This document shows, piece after piece, positions 1 through 11,305 of a stretch of 64,000 nt of DNA. The notes under the pieces are model-generated. The model was not told the origin of the DNA. It made no database searches and saw only the letters and a program-made list of their open reading frames with translations. The stretch is taken from positions 7,202,001 through 7,266,000 of the forward strand of contig NC_065570.1 of assembly GCF_937616625.2 (NCBI RefSeq), written 5' to 3'. Origin of the DNA: Mercurialis annua (lineage: Eukaryota; Streptophyta; Magnoliopsida; Malpighiales; Euphorbiaceae). A program made the position numbers and the translations under genes. Within the stretch, counting starts at the first letter, position 1. Every line of letters begins with the position of its first letter.

Positions 1-584
1 TTAATGGAAATACACAATTTTAATGTAGTTAATTTGTTTATTTATTTTATTTTACTTTGATCTATTGGATTTTTTTTGGTCGGATGTTATATTGGATTGA
101 TACTGATACATACTGTGTGTTTGATAACTCATATCGTAGGAAACAAAAGAATATAATTGTTATTTTTCCAATATCTTTTACTATGTCTATTGAGCTTTGA
201 CATTTATTTTTGTTTTTCTGAGCTTCAACTTAATTTTCAATTTAATTCATCACATTTCATGCAAGAAACTATGCAATTTCACCAACAAGATTATAAACAG
301 TCGGTCCTTGGTGAAATAATTAACGGTTAAATGTCTCTTAAAAGTTTTCTTTAACCAAATTATCCTGATTGGTTTGAATTCGAAATCTCAGATCATGCAA
401 AACAATTGTAGTCATACAATTAAAAGAAAAATTTATACCGAAAATCGAAAGAGAGAAAATTATCCACAATCAATAACTAGCGATTATACAATCAATCAAT
501 TTTATAGATGTATTATTATTCAGACTAATTGCAGGAAACAATTATGAATTTTATCGTGTTTTGCAATTACATCACGAACATTAA
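1..584. other. Intergenic, AT-rich, no gene seen
   Basis: Low-complexity AT-rich sequence with no coding exon or recognisable repeat end. It runs up to the TA target duplication of the first MITE. Confidence 0.6.
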
Positions 585-586
585 TA

Positions 587-950
587 CTCCCTCCGTCCCA
601 TAAAGATAGGCCACCTTTCTATTTTGAGTGTCCCAAATTATAGGCCACCTTCTATATTTGGTTAATAATTTTAAACCTAAAAGTCTTATTTACCCCTAAT
701 AAATGTACATTGTTATATTCAACTTAATTAATTGCTCCTTATTCCAATATGGAATAAATGCCATTTTTTAATACCAATACAAAATACACCAATACAAAAA
801 TTAGTCATCAATATATTATTAATTTATTTAAAAAATTATTAAAGGTTTAAAATGGAAAAATACATGAATAAACTAATTTTATCTAATCTAACTATTTTTT
901 TTTAATTTCCGTGTTTGTCCAAACGGCCTATCTTTGTGGGACGGAGGGAG
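587..950. mobile_element. Stowaway-type MITE (Tc1/mariner)
   Basis: The ends are the classic Stowaway inverted repeats: CTCCCTCCGTCCC at the left and its complement at the right. They extend inward through a matching block (ATAAAGATAGGCC on the left, GGCCTATCTTTGTGG on the right). A TA dinucleotide lies on each side (585-586 and 951-952), the expected target duplication. At 364 bp it carries no coding sequence and would depend on a mariner transposase elsewhere. Confidence 0.92.
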
Positions 951-1263
951 TACTTGATAAAATCAATCGTCATTTCTTTTCTTTTTTTGCATTTTTCATA
1001 TCATCGGCTTAATTTCCATTGAGAATGCGTTGATATGAATGCCTTAACAGTATATATTATATTGTCCATATTAGCTTTTCTCAACAGAAATTTTTTTGGT
1101 GTTCCGATTTGCTAAAACATAGAAGTTGGGTGTTGATTTTGCTAAATTTTAAAGCTCATATTTTATTTGTAAATCACATTAAAGTTCATGATCCAAACAT
1201 AATTTAGCATTACTCATTTTAGTAACGCTAACAGGTTGAAGTATTAAAATATAGTTTTTATTT

Positions 1264-1611
1264 GGCCAAATGGTGTAAAAAGGCCAAACCTTTAACAAAA
1301 GTTTCACAAAGGTCCCGACCTTTCAATTTTGTCGATTTTGGCCAAAAACTGATTATTTGGTTTCACAAAAGTCCTGACCTTTCAATTTTGTCGATTTTGG
1401 CCAAAAATGAATTATTTGTTTTCACAAAATTTCTGACCTTTTAATATTTGGCAATGCCACATAGGCTTCACATAGGCAAATTGAAATCAAATTGAGAGTT
1501 GGCCACAATTGAAATCAAATAATTTATTTTTGGCCAAAATCGATAAAATTGAAAGGTCAGGACTTTTGTGAAACTTTTATAAAAGATTTGGCCTTTTTAG
1601 GATATTTGGCC
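1264..1611. mobile_element. Mutator-type MITE with 9-bp target duplication
   Basis: A 348-bp non-coding inverted-repeat element. Both ends begin GGCCAAAT and the arms run inward with blocks such as AAAAAGGCCAAA and AAAAGTTTCACAAA. It is flanked by an exact 9-bp direct repeat TTTTTATTT (1255-1263 and 1612-1620), the hallmark of Mutator-like insertion. The short ORF read across it (1262-1444) is a by-product of repeated TTTCAATTTTGTCGATTTTGG units. Confidence 0.85.
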
Positions 1612-2019
1612 TTTTTATTTTGTTCTTTCCGTTATATTAACAACATGAAGACTAATCCTAATTTAATGGGCCATTGTTAATTCCACAGTATATAAATTAT
1701 ACTAGTACTTAACACGAATTTGAGATTGGATTAATATCAAAATTGGTCAATTAAATTAGTTTTTAAGTTTCTTTTTTCTTATTTTCATTCATTGGCTGGC
1801 TGACCAATGACCATATAGTTTAATTAGTAGTTAATTTAATTTATCTGAATATGTCTAACCTATAATTAATTAATTAATTAATTAATAATTCTCTGTCATC
1901 AAGAATGTGTCTAACCCATAATCTTTTCTTCAAATTCTAACCATGCAAATTTATCATTCTATGTTCCAAAATATTCCTTAACTGCACAAATTTCTGTTTC
2001 TTTTTCTTTGAACAACACA

Positions 2020-2190
2020 CATTTTCATTTCTTGATCTCGTCTTTGTCTTTGAACAACAACAGACATTTTCATTTCTTGATCTTGTTAACAACGGACATT
2101 TTCATTTCTTGATGTCTTTTTCTTTCACATTTTCATTTCTTGATCTTGTATTTTTCTTTGAACAACAATCCACATTTTCATTTCTTGATC
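2020..2190 (+). repeat. Fivefold repeat of CATTTTCATTTCTTGAT upstream of the exchanger gene
   Basis: Five near-identical copies of CATTTTCATTTCTTGAT lie at about 2021, 2065, 2096, 2128 and 2173, separated by 31 to 45 bp spacers that often contain CTTTGAACAACA. The array ends about 85 bp before the proposed start codon of the CHX gene, so it would lie in the promoter or 5' leader. The rest of 1621-2275 holds a short TAAT microsatellite near 1863-1886 and otherwise nothing recognisable. Confidence 0.75.
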
Positions 2191-2275
2191 TCGTGTTGTA
2201 ATTATTGGTTTTTGTTTTCTTTGTGGAGACGCGAGGGATTTATAAAATAAAAGACGAAACGGTGCATCCTACAGG

Positions 2276-5240
2276 ATGCCTCCCCGGAGTTATCGTATGC
2301 CGGTGTTATGCACAGCGGCGACATTGGATAATTCAATGCAGTTTCGACAAGGCAAAAATCCAGCAGAGTGGCCTTGGCAACTAGTTATGCTACAGATTTC
2401 TTTAGTTAATACCTTCAAGATACTCTTTCAGATTGCTCTCAAGCCTTTTGGACAGCAGACATATATCCCACAGATTATGGTAATGAATCTACATTCTTTC
2501 TACTCATTAGCCGTTGTGGCGCTTGCATTGTTATTGCTTATAGATTTCGAGTTATAAGGTTTTTCTTAAAATTAAACCAAAAAATAATCTTCTTTTTTTA
2601 TGATTATCGGTTGATTTCGTTGTTCAGGGTGGAATTGCCATGGGACCTTCATTGCTTTCCAGGAATGATACTGTCTACAAACTATTTAGTAGTTCAGCAA
2701 AGGGTCTTCAAGTAATTGGCGTACTTAGAGCAATGGGTTTTATGTTCCTTCTGTATCTTCTTAGTATGCGAATAGATATAAGCATCATGAAGAAATGCGG
2801 AAAACTTGCGGTTGTTATCGGCATTACATCACTCCTTGTGCCTCTACTCTTTGCCACATTGTTTTCTTACTTTCTTAGAGAATTCTACCAACACAACAGT
2901 CAACTTTTCACTACTCTTCCAGCCGTAGCAGCTCTTGTATCGACTACTTCCTTTCACGTCATCTTAGTAGTACTCACGGATCTCAAGCTCCTCAATTCGG
3001 AACTAGGCCGCCTTGCTCTAGCTTCATCGATGATCAGCGGAATAAGTAGTTGGGGATTTCTAGAAGTTTTATTTGATATTCAAGAACATCTAGAAAGGGG
3101 TTCGAAAGAGGGTCTGGTATTAGCTCAATTAAGCAAAATCGCCGTAATTGTAATAATAGTTTTCATTTTTCGCCCAATAATGCAAGGGATGGTGAGACGA
3201 ACTCCGGATGGGAAACCGCTCAAAGAGTCATATGTGTGCGGAATTTGTTTGATGATTCTTATATGTGCTTTCTGTAGTGAGATTACGGGGCAGCATTTCT
3301 ACTTTGCGCCTGTAATAATGGGGATGGCTACGCCCGACGGTCCGCCGATAGTTTCGAGCCTGATGGAGAAGCTTGATTGCTTTGTGGAGGCGGTGCTAGT
3401 CCCGTGCTATGTGATTGATGCTGGCAGAAGATCTGATATATCAGTTGTAGGAAAGAATGAGTTTGGTGCTATTCAGTTGATAATGTTTGTAGCCAGCTTT
3501 TCCAAATTTGCCTCTATCATTATTCCTGCTTATTGCTTCAAGATGCCATTTTCTGATGCTGTCTCACTTGGCTTCATCATGAATTGCAAAGGATTGTTTG
3601 ATGTTCAACTCTACTCTCGTGCAAATAGACTTGGTGTAAGCCCCATCTTCATTTCTTCTATTTTTCACTTTTGTTTTTTCAGTAAATTGATTCCCTCCTA
3701 GGGACGTAATCAAGTCGAACCGAGCCAAAACACTATTAACATCAAACTCTAGTCGACTCTAACAATTAAAATACGACTCGAACTCAATTCATCGAATTCG
3801 AGTTCGGTACAATAATTGAGAATCCAATTGGCTCGACTCGACTCGACTGTTAGCTCGAGTAGCTTGAACTCGACTCCATTAATATCAAGTTCATTTTGAG
3901 TCAATCGTAAGTAAATCTTGAGTTGACTCGATTCGGTTACACCTCACCGGTATTCGAACTCAAGACTTCCGAGCATTGGATATGAGTCTATTACTTCTTT
4001 TTTCAGCAGGACTTAATTTCCTCTGTATAGCTAATTAAAACTTAAAACCAATGTGCAGTTAATCACAGATCAGAACTTTACAATCCTGGTTTTCTCAACG
4101 GCTCTACACGCAGGACTTTTCTCTTGGTTAGCAAAACTTTTCTATGATCCTTCAAGAAGATATGTTGCCTACACTAAGCGCACGGTGCAGTACAGTAACG
4201 AATCTAGTTCCGAACTACGAATCCTTGCCTGCATCCATCAACAGGACAATGTCCCTTCCATTATTGGCATTCTTGAAGATTCTCATCCCACCAAACAAGA
4301 CCCGGTTGAGGTTTGTGTTATGAGCCTAAAAAATTCTCCTCCCGGCACTGTCCCGCTTCTCATTCCACACCAAACCGACATCTTTCCAAATCCATCCTTT
4401 AACAAACAAAGCGAGATCAATCACATAATCAATGCATTTTCTCAAATTCAAAACAGAAATGCTGGCCTCTTTATGAACCAATTCTTCACTTCATACGCTC
4501 CATATCCGACTCTGCACGATGCCGTTTGTTCCATGGCACTAGCGAAAACTTCAACCTTGGTACTTCTCCCTTTTCTACATTCTGACGATCCTTCCATCAG
4601 AATTGTCAACAAAAACATACTCCAACAAGCTCCGTGCTCCGTTGGCATACTCTTCGACAGTGGGAAAGTAAAAAGATCTATTCTTCCAAGTAAAGCCATG
4701 AGAAGTGCCTGCATAATTTTCCTCGGGGGACCTGACGACCGCGAAACACTGGCATACGGTGCAAGAATGGCAACGCATCCTTACGTGAAGCTAACATTGA
4801 TTAGACTAGTCTCGATGCAAGAGAACAGTGATGCGGATCTGATAGAGAGACGACGAGATTTAAACATGATTAACGAGTTCAAGCACCGAACAGCGGGTTG
4901 CAGGAACTGCGTTGGATTCGAAGAGCATATGATATCCCAAGGTTTTGAAACAGCAAAGCTGTTAAGAGCGGTATGCATGAATTTTGACCTAATGGTGGTC
5001 GGAAGAAGACACGATACTAATTCTTCGCTACTATCGGGACTAACGGAATGGAAAGAGTTAGAAGAGTTAGGTGTAGTTGGAGATATGTTGGCATCTAAAG
5101 ATTTTCAATGCACTGCACTTGTGCTTGTGATTCAACAGCAAGCTTCAGTTGTGCTAGAAATGATTGAAAGCCCTAGAAACATATCCAAGAGTGTAAGTGA
5201 TATTTCTAGTTCAAAATTTGTTTCAAGTAGATGGGGTTAA
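2276..5240 (+). CDS. Cation/H+ exchanger of the CHX family (CPA2), three exons
   Basis: Exons 2276-2479, 2628-3635 and 4059-5240 join in frame to about 797 aa, the usual CHX length. CHX proteins move K+ or Na+ against H+ across plasma or endomembranes. Exon 1 gives the first membrane segment and ends PQIM; exon 2 continues GGIAMGPSLL, a typical CHX start of helix 2, then a hydrophobic multi-helix domain to about residue 404. Exon 3 starts LITDQNFTILVFSTAL and carries the soluble C-terminal half, with YDPSRRY, ELRILACIHQQDNVPSI and LMVVGRR blocks. Splice sites are GT..AG (donor GTAAGC for intron 2). Oddities: the TM segment near residue 203 reads MISGISSW where most CHX proteins have an Asp, and the usual SFPV is SFHV. 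It may be a divergent or inactive copy; I saw no frameshift. The start codon is the first ATG of an open exon, without a close match to a known start. Confidence 0.88.
3701..3945. mobile_element. hAT-like MITE remnant in CHX intron 2
   Basis: Rich in CTCGACTCGA-type motifs. It begins GGGACGTAATCAAGTCGAACCG and ends GACTCGATTCGGTTACACC, imperfect inverted ends typical of non-autonomous hAT elements of the GGGTGTAA type. No clear 8-bp duplication is visible, so the limits are approximate. It lies wholly inside the intron 3636-4058. Confidence 0.5.
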
Positions 5241-5710
5241 CCCTATGAACAGTGAGATTTCAAGGTTCTTTTTTTGTTTTCATTTAATTCTTTTCAATTC
5301 TTGTATATTTTGTACACTAATTTGTAATTCTTCAAGAGGTTGATAGAACCACCTGATTCAGTCGCCTAATTGCTCATATCATTAGATGTTTAACATATCA
5401 ATAAACTTTTGAAACAACTCACAGCTAGCATGTACATTTCATTCAATCAACGTGTCCTGTTTCAAAAACGTACACTTTGGATGTTTCAAAAACGTACGTT
5501 TGGAAACAGGAACTTTACTCTTTACACAGAAAACCTTAAAATAAGGTTATATCCAAATTTCCATATAAATGGCTATTCCAATTAATTTGAGCAACTACAA
5601 GATCCAATACCGATCAAATCCAGCCTAATTTGGACTATTTTTTCAATTACAAATTATTATATTGACTAGTGAATATAAAATTTGAAGAGCAAAATACAGA
5701 TATAGATTAC
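5241..5710. other. 3' flank of the exchanger gene
   Basis: Follows the CHX stop codon. It is T-rich and probably contains the 3' UTR; a short imperfect direct repeat (GTTTCAAAAACGTAC) occurs at about 5460 and 5485. Nothing else recognised. Confidence 0.5.
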
Positions 5711-5869
5711 CTGAGCAATGGCGATGAATACAGAATCTGCAGGTTTGAACCGGATTTCCAAGTTCCCAATGTAAAATCTGAGTCTGAATTTTTGAGTGGA
5801 ACAGTTGTACAACGGATTCATAGGCGCTGATTTATGTTTTTCTTTACTAAGATACACTGATATATCCAT
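5711..5869 (-). CDS. Possible orphan first exon, unknown protein
   Basis: An open stretch of 53 codons from an ATG at 5869 to a good donor-like site (CTCAG then GTAATC). The codons look less biased than the surrounding AT-rich DNA, with residues such as NPLYNCSTQKFRLRFYIGN. I do not recognise a family and found no following exon downstream on the - strand, so this may be a gene fragment or chance. Low confidence. Confidence 0.2.
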
Positions 5870-6300
5870 TGGATAACATTAGAAATTCAGTAGAACTTTG
5901 ACTTGATTAAAAATATGGATTAAAACAAAATTGGTCAGATTAGGTTTGATTAGTCTGTTCATATGGTTTTTACTTTTTAGTTTAAATTCATGGATATGAG
6001 TCTGTTTGTTAGTAGCCGGTAACTGACATGTGATGTGATACGTGTTTGATAAATTTAATTGATATTGTTTATGGAGCGTGATAAATTTACTGAATTACTG
6101 TACACCGCCCCTTTTTACCTGATACCGCTCTTCTTTTTTATCAAAATATCCTTTTACCTGTTTTTAATTTTAAAACTTATATTCAAATCCTCTCAACTCA
6201 CATTCAAACACGAAGAATGAATAACAAAAATTTCAAGTGAAAATGTCAAAATCTAACTGAGAAAGAGACAGTAATTTCCTGATAAATTTTTTTCTCGAAG

Positions 6301-6460
6301 ACATCCCCGGTTTGCGTCTCCCCTCTGGGGAGACGTTTCCTGGGAATGTCCCCCAGAGGGGCGACGCAATGTCTCCCTCTTTCTGGGGAGACGTTCCCAG
6401 GAAACGTCTCTTCGGAAATGGGAGGGGGAGACGTCCCCGAAATTACGTCTCCCCAGAAGT
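6301..6460. repeat. GC-rich palindromic island built from GAGACGT/ACGTCTC units
   Basis: About 160 bp of unusually GC-rich sequence inside AT-rich DNA. The segment 6314-6329 (GCGTCTCCCCTCTGGG) pairs with 6352-6367, and the block around 6331-6350 (GAGACGTTTCCTGGGAA) is the inverse of the block around 6390-6410 (TTCCCAGGAAACGTCTC). A further CGTCTCCCC/GGGGAGACG palindrome sits at 6315-6335. It has no coding potential; its origin is unknown. Confidence 0.75.
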
Positions 6461-7731
6461 TTTCAATTAATTAACTATTGTAACTATAATTTCTTCAAAT
6501 AAAATCTATTGCTACTAATTTTAATTTATAAAAACAATCATTTAAACAAGATTTTAAATAATTATATATTTTAGTTGGACATTTCTGTTAAAATAATTAA
6601 TAAGCTGCATTGGCAGTATATTATAGTTTTTTTTTTATTAAATTCAAATTAGCAAAATTGACTAATTTAGTCAATTCGATTCTCCCACGAGTGCTTTTCC
6701 CTCTTCAATTATAAAAAAAAATTCAAAAATAAAATAAAATCAAACCAATCCAAAATAATCAATTTTGAACACCCTATCACCTAAATTTACAATCCAGAAT
6801 AAAATGGGTAGCTTAGAAAACCAACACAGAAATTAGAGGAACCCATAAAAATGGGTGAGAGCATAGATTGGTCCTTGGGTGTAATGATTATGGGCAAAGA
6901 AGAAGCATAAAAAGGAGAATGATGTCTGCATCCAAATGACAAAACTCACAATAAGAATCAATGTTATGTCATCATCAATCCAACACTTTTATTCACACTT
7001 ACACTCTGCCCGTGAACCTCGCTAATCCCCCACTACCCTTTTATATACTCACTGCCCTCTGCCGCTCCATACTTTCAAAAACTCATCACATAAATTCAAC
7101 CTTCTCCCCTGAATTTTGCCTAGATACCTCAAATCCTAAAGAAGCAAAATCATAGGCATACTTTATATTAACACACCCAAATGTAGGAATTTGCAGAAAT
7201 CGAACCAAACGAATAACCAAATCGACAAATTTCATTTCGGTTTCATTTTGAACATCAGAAATGTACACTTTAGTTTTAATACAAACCGAACCACAAAAAT
7301 TAATCGCACAAATTAGTTCAATTCCACTCGATTTGAAGAACTTGCCTTGAAATTCTGTTAAGTTTGATTGTGGAAACAAAACAAATTCAGTTCGGTTTTT
7401 TTCAAATCGAAAGCAACACCACATCCGGAAGGCCAAAGATCATGTCTTTAGTCCAAAAAGACCAGAAAGTTTGATCTTACTTTTACTTTTTTTTTTTTTT
7501 TAACAGAGATAGATTAATTTAAACTTTGATCTTACTTTTACTTAATACTATAAAAGCAAAAATATTAGTAGTACCCAGCATTCTTGTTTTATACATCAAA
7601 TTAGTACATTATCAAAACTAGACACTTAATAAAGTAACTAAGATTCATTAACCTCTGAAAATAACTAAAACAAAGCAAGCAAAAACAAAAAACAACGAAC
7701 TCTGTTATTATACTTAATTAGCAAACTATAA
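6461..7731. other. Intergenic between the exchanger and patellin genes
   Basis: AT-rich, no convincing exon. The opposing ORFs near 6961-7436 have no family resemblance and no splice context. The right end (about 7560-7731) probably holds the 3' UTR of the patellin gene on the - strand. Confidence 0.5.
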
Positions 7732-9309
7732 CTAAACAGCAGTAGATTTGCGGACAAAGTATCGATAAGCAGCAACCTTTTTTCTCCGAGAGGCCGTATT
7801 GTCGACGGATAAAACCATTTTTCCGGATTCTTTCGATGTGTAAGAGTTATGTATCGCTTCTTCTGATGAAGCTACTTTTCTTGGCTTCTCCACTGCAATT
7901 GTGTAGCTTCCTTCAGCATTTGGTACAAACTCTGCACTATACTCCAATTCCCATCCTCCTACCACTATATCCCAAGTAATTGTTGCACCACCCTGATTTT
8001 TCATTAATCAATTAATCACCCATAAGAACACAAACTTGTTCAATTTAGTACAAAATTTTGATTCAAATCAAGAAAATTACCTCAATTCCTTCAATCTGAA
8101 TGTTCACTTTCTCCCCTCCTTTTACAGTAAACTCAGAAGCTGGTTTAGGTGGGCCATTCTGCAAATCGTTTAGCCTACTTAATCCTCCATATTGCACTGG
8201 AATATCTTCCGGCCTTATAAATCTGATCATCATCATCAAATCAAGAACAAATTAAAAAAACAACAAAAACGAGGTCGTGGGTTCAAACCCCGCCTCTGCA
8301 ACTAACATCTAACGATTGAGACTCTAGTAGTCGGAATCCTATCTACGTTAAAAACGAAAAAACTCACTTGTAAAGTGTTTCTGCAACATTTCCTTCCTTG
8401 GAGATCACAAATTTGCTCTTAGTTCTTTGAGTAAGAAATGGGCTAAACATTGAATACAACACACTGAAGTACCATGGCACATTGATAAAAATCTGCACAA
8501 ACAAAAACCAAAATCATAAGAAACAAGATTAAAAAAACTAAAAAATGGGTATTTTTAATTAGTTAAAAATTTACCTTACGAGCAACCATTTCAGGGTAAT
8601 TATCTTGAAACAGAGACAAAATCTGATTAGAAGCAACTCTAAGCTCTCTCTTAGGCATATCTTTAAGATCGGTAACTTGAATAATAGAGTTAACACCACC
8701 CGGTTTAAAATGCAACAAATTAATCCCTTTTTCAAGAACTTGAACTCTCCATTTCAAAAACTTTTGCAGCTTCTCATCGTCTCCAAAAATCCTCTCATAC
8801 ATTTCCTTATCTCTGAAAACTCCGTAAGCATTGTAACAAACCGGGTGCCCTTCCTTATCGTAGCCATGCATGTACGCAACGAGCCCTTCGAGTTCTTTAA
8901 ACCCTAAATCCTCGTCGCAAATAGTATCCGTCTTAAAATCTTTTCTCCACGACAAGCACTTCTCGAGCATGTTGAAAGAATCTTGAACCCTAAAATCTCT
9001 AGCTCGTAAGAACTTGAGGAGGATCACGTCGGCTTTCTCAGCGCCGCCCAGGAGAGGGATTCCCCACATGGAGCAACCGTTATCCGGCGATTCGGAGTCG
9101 GCGTAGGCGGAGGAAAGCTTGTGTTTGAGTTCTTGGAGAGCTTTTTTCTCGGAGGATTTGAGGTGGGTGATGAAATAAGTGTCTTCTTTGAAGGAAGGAG
9201 TGCGGAGTGAAGCTGCTTCCATTAGTGTTGTGACTAAGTTTTTTTTGTAGGGTTTTGGGGAAGGCTGTGGGAGAAGGTGGTGGGGGAGTGGTGATGAAGC
9301 TTCTTCCAT
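7732..9309 (-). CDS. PATL6: Patellin-6-like SEC14-GOLD protein, four exons
   Basis: Exons 9309-8575, 8492-8368, 8222-8081 and 7992-7732 join in phase to about 420 aa, near the length of Arabidopsis patellin-6. Patellins bind phosphoinositides and other lipids and act at membranes, for example in cell-plate formation and auxin-carrier positioning. The order of domains is visible: a short N-terminus without the long acidic extension of PATL1/2; a CRAL-TRIO-N region (VILLKFLRARDFRVQDSFNM); the SEC14 lipid pocket (GHPVCYNAYGVF, NSIIQVTDLKDMPKRELR, LFQDNYPEMVARK, IFINVPWYFSVLYSMFSPFL); and a C-terminal GOLD domain (VVGGWELEYSAEFVPNAEGS ... YRYFVRKSTAV). The start is the only ATG upstream of the domain in this frame. 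The gene looks intact. Confidence 0.93.
8265..8345 (+). mobile_element. SINE-like tRNA-derived fragment in patellin intron 2
   Basis: Contains a pol III B-box-like core (GTGGGTTCAAACCCCGCCTC) followed by TGCAACTAACA. A second copy with the same order (GTGGGTTTGAACC, CGCCTCCGTAACTAACA) lies at about 41300. The shared tail beyond the B box argues for a dispersed SINE family and not a tRNA gene. It lies inside the intron 8223-8367. Limits are approximate. Confidence 0.5.
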
Positions 9310-9639
9310 TGAAGGTAGAGTACAGAGCTTGGTTTTGAAGGGAAAACAGAGGAGTTGGGTTAGTGTGGTGGAGTGTTGAAGAAAGCGCTGCTTAAAAAAG
9401 AGAGGAAAACCGAAAATAAAGTAAAGTGTGGAAAAAGTGAAATTTGAATTAGAGAGAGAGTGACATCACACTGCTAATGTTAAAGTGTTTTTTATTTTTA
9501 TGATTAAAAATTTAAGCTATTATACTAGTCCTTGAGAATCCATGCCCAAACAATTGAACCCGTACAAAATCGCTAACATGAACCGGCATTGCATATTCAT
9601 GAATCATGACGGAGAAATTCTTAGTTCAATTTTTGTTAG
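9310..9639 (-). promoter_or_regulatory. 5' leader and probable promoter of the patellin gene
   Basis: The DNA immediately upstream of the ATG at 9309 is comparatively GC-richer and GA/CT-rich to about 9460, as in plant 5' leaders. No TATA box can be assigned with confidence. The ORF starting at 9542 belongs to the following inverted-repeat element. Confidence 0.35.
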
Positions 9640-10695
9640 AACAAAGGATTACTTTACTCTCTCAACTTGGCACAAAATATTAAAAAAATACAAATTAAAA
9701 AAATTAGATCACTTTTATCCTAAACTTGGTAAAACCGGCTCAAAAGTACTCTTATACCGATATCATATCATAATTGGAGAATGAATTTCTCATTAGTTAT
9801 ATTTAATTGCTAATTAATCATAATTAAATTTTAATTAATTTAAAGAATATTTTAAATATTCTTTTTAAAAGACTAATTTGGAAAATGAATTTCTCATTAG
9901 TTATATTTAATTGCTAATTAATCATAATTAAATTTTAATTAATTTAAAGAATATTTTAAATATTCTTTTTAAAAGACTAATTTCTTAAAATTTCATATAA
10001 GAAGAGGAGATGCTGCTCCTTTTCTTAAAGAAAGAGTTGTTACTCCTCATAATTCTGCTCCTCATAAAACGAGGAGCAAAAACCCATTGTTCATCAAGTA
10101 AATGATGCACTTTCTTAATGAAAGTGATGAACAGTGGTATGTACATCACTTTCATTAAGAAATGTGATGAATAGACCGAAGTTCATCACTTAATAAAAGT
10201 GATGAATATATTATGGGTCTGTTCCTCTATTTTGTGATAAACAGATTCACCGTCTGAAGGGTCGATTTTTAGTTTCGATGAATAAATTGTTTTATCGTGT
10301 ATAAAATAAATCTTTTATGGTTTTTGATTTTATATAAATATGGATATCTATATAAATTAAATAAAATATTAAAATATTTTTTTTGTTAAAAAATTAAAAT
10401 TGGGAGATTAATTTGTTATATAAATTTTTAAATTGAAGGGATTTTGTTTTAATTATTAGAGATTAATTTAAAATGTTTAAAAAATTTAGGATCATTTTAA
10501 ACCTTTTGGCATCAAAAATCACTTAGAAACAAAACCCACAATAAAAACCGGACAGTGCTTTGATGGGTGAGAATGGGGAAAGGGTTTTTGTACCAATTTT
10601 GCGAAATTGAGGATAAAAAAGATTCTTTTTTTCTATTTTAAACGTTTTTGATATTTTATGCCAAGTTGAGGGGATAAAGTGATTATTTGTTCATT
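9640..10695. mobile_element. Degenerate inverted-repeat element with an internal tandem duplication
   Basis: The left flank (about 9640-9730, containing CTCAACTTGGCACAAAATAT and TCACTTTTATCC) is the inverse of the right flank (about 10605-10690, containing ATATTTTATGCCAAGTTGAG). Between them, a 104-bp unit is tandemly duplicated (9781-9884 and 9885-9984), followed by repeated short motifs of the type TTCATCACTT and AAGTGATGAA (10080-10215). It is non-coding and was probably a foldback-type transposon. No target duplication found. Confidence 0.55.
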
Positions 10696-11305
10696 TTTAT
10701 TTCTACTGAGTTACATAAAATTAATTCAATTATTTAATTAGGTAAAGAATAAAAAACTCTTGTAATTTTTATAAAAATAGGCATAAATTCTTAAATTAAT
10801 TTTGGACTCGTTAAACCTTTTTTTTTAAAGAACAATATTTTCTAAATTATACAAATAAACTCTTCTGTTAAATATTAAAAGTTAAGTTGCTTATGTGGCA
10901 GCTAATACGATAAGATTTATCCGGAAAAAGGTTCAAAATAATCTTAAAATTTATAATATCTAACGAATTAATTCTTCATGGATTTTGTTTATTGATAAAA
11001 ATTATAAATTAGGGATATAATTAATTTTTTAAATTTTAATTGAACGATATTTAAAAAAAATTCTTCCGATGAACGACCAACCCTACTCCCCTGTAGGCCG
11101 CCACACCGACCTATTGCTTCATGTGACAAGAAGCCCTGCAAGCTTCGTCTCAGACAAAGCGATGGATCTCGCAGATAGGGATGGGTGCTATTAAAATATA
11201 AAAATACGAATGAGGGTGCAATTGACGAAATTATAATGTCGTGGTGTTATTGCAAAAAAAGTATATATGGGTAGTTTTAAGAATATTAGTCTAAATAATA
11301 TTATA
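10696..11305. other. Intergenic, no gene
   Basis: AT-rich. A GC-richer patch at about 11080-11180 (CTGTAGGCCGCCACACCGACC) looks like a degraded coding or transposon fragment, but I cannot assign it. Confidence 0.4.

Noticed and set aside
4448..4978. - strand ORFs across CHX exon 3
   Set aside because: Shadows of the real + strand exon, which has clear CHX homology.
7086..7436. 116-codon - ORF between the exchanger and patellin genes
   Set aside because: No splice context, no recognisable domain, and composition like the surrounding intergenic DNA.
9542..9784. 80-codon + ORF as a gene
   Set aside because: It overlaps the left arm of an inverted-repeat element; the sequence recurs inverted at 10605-10690.
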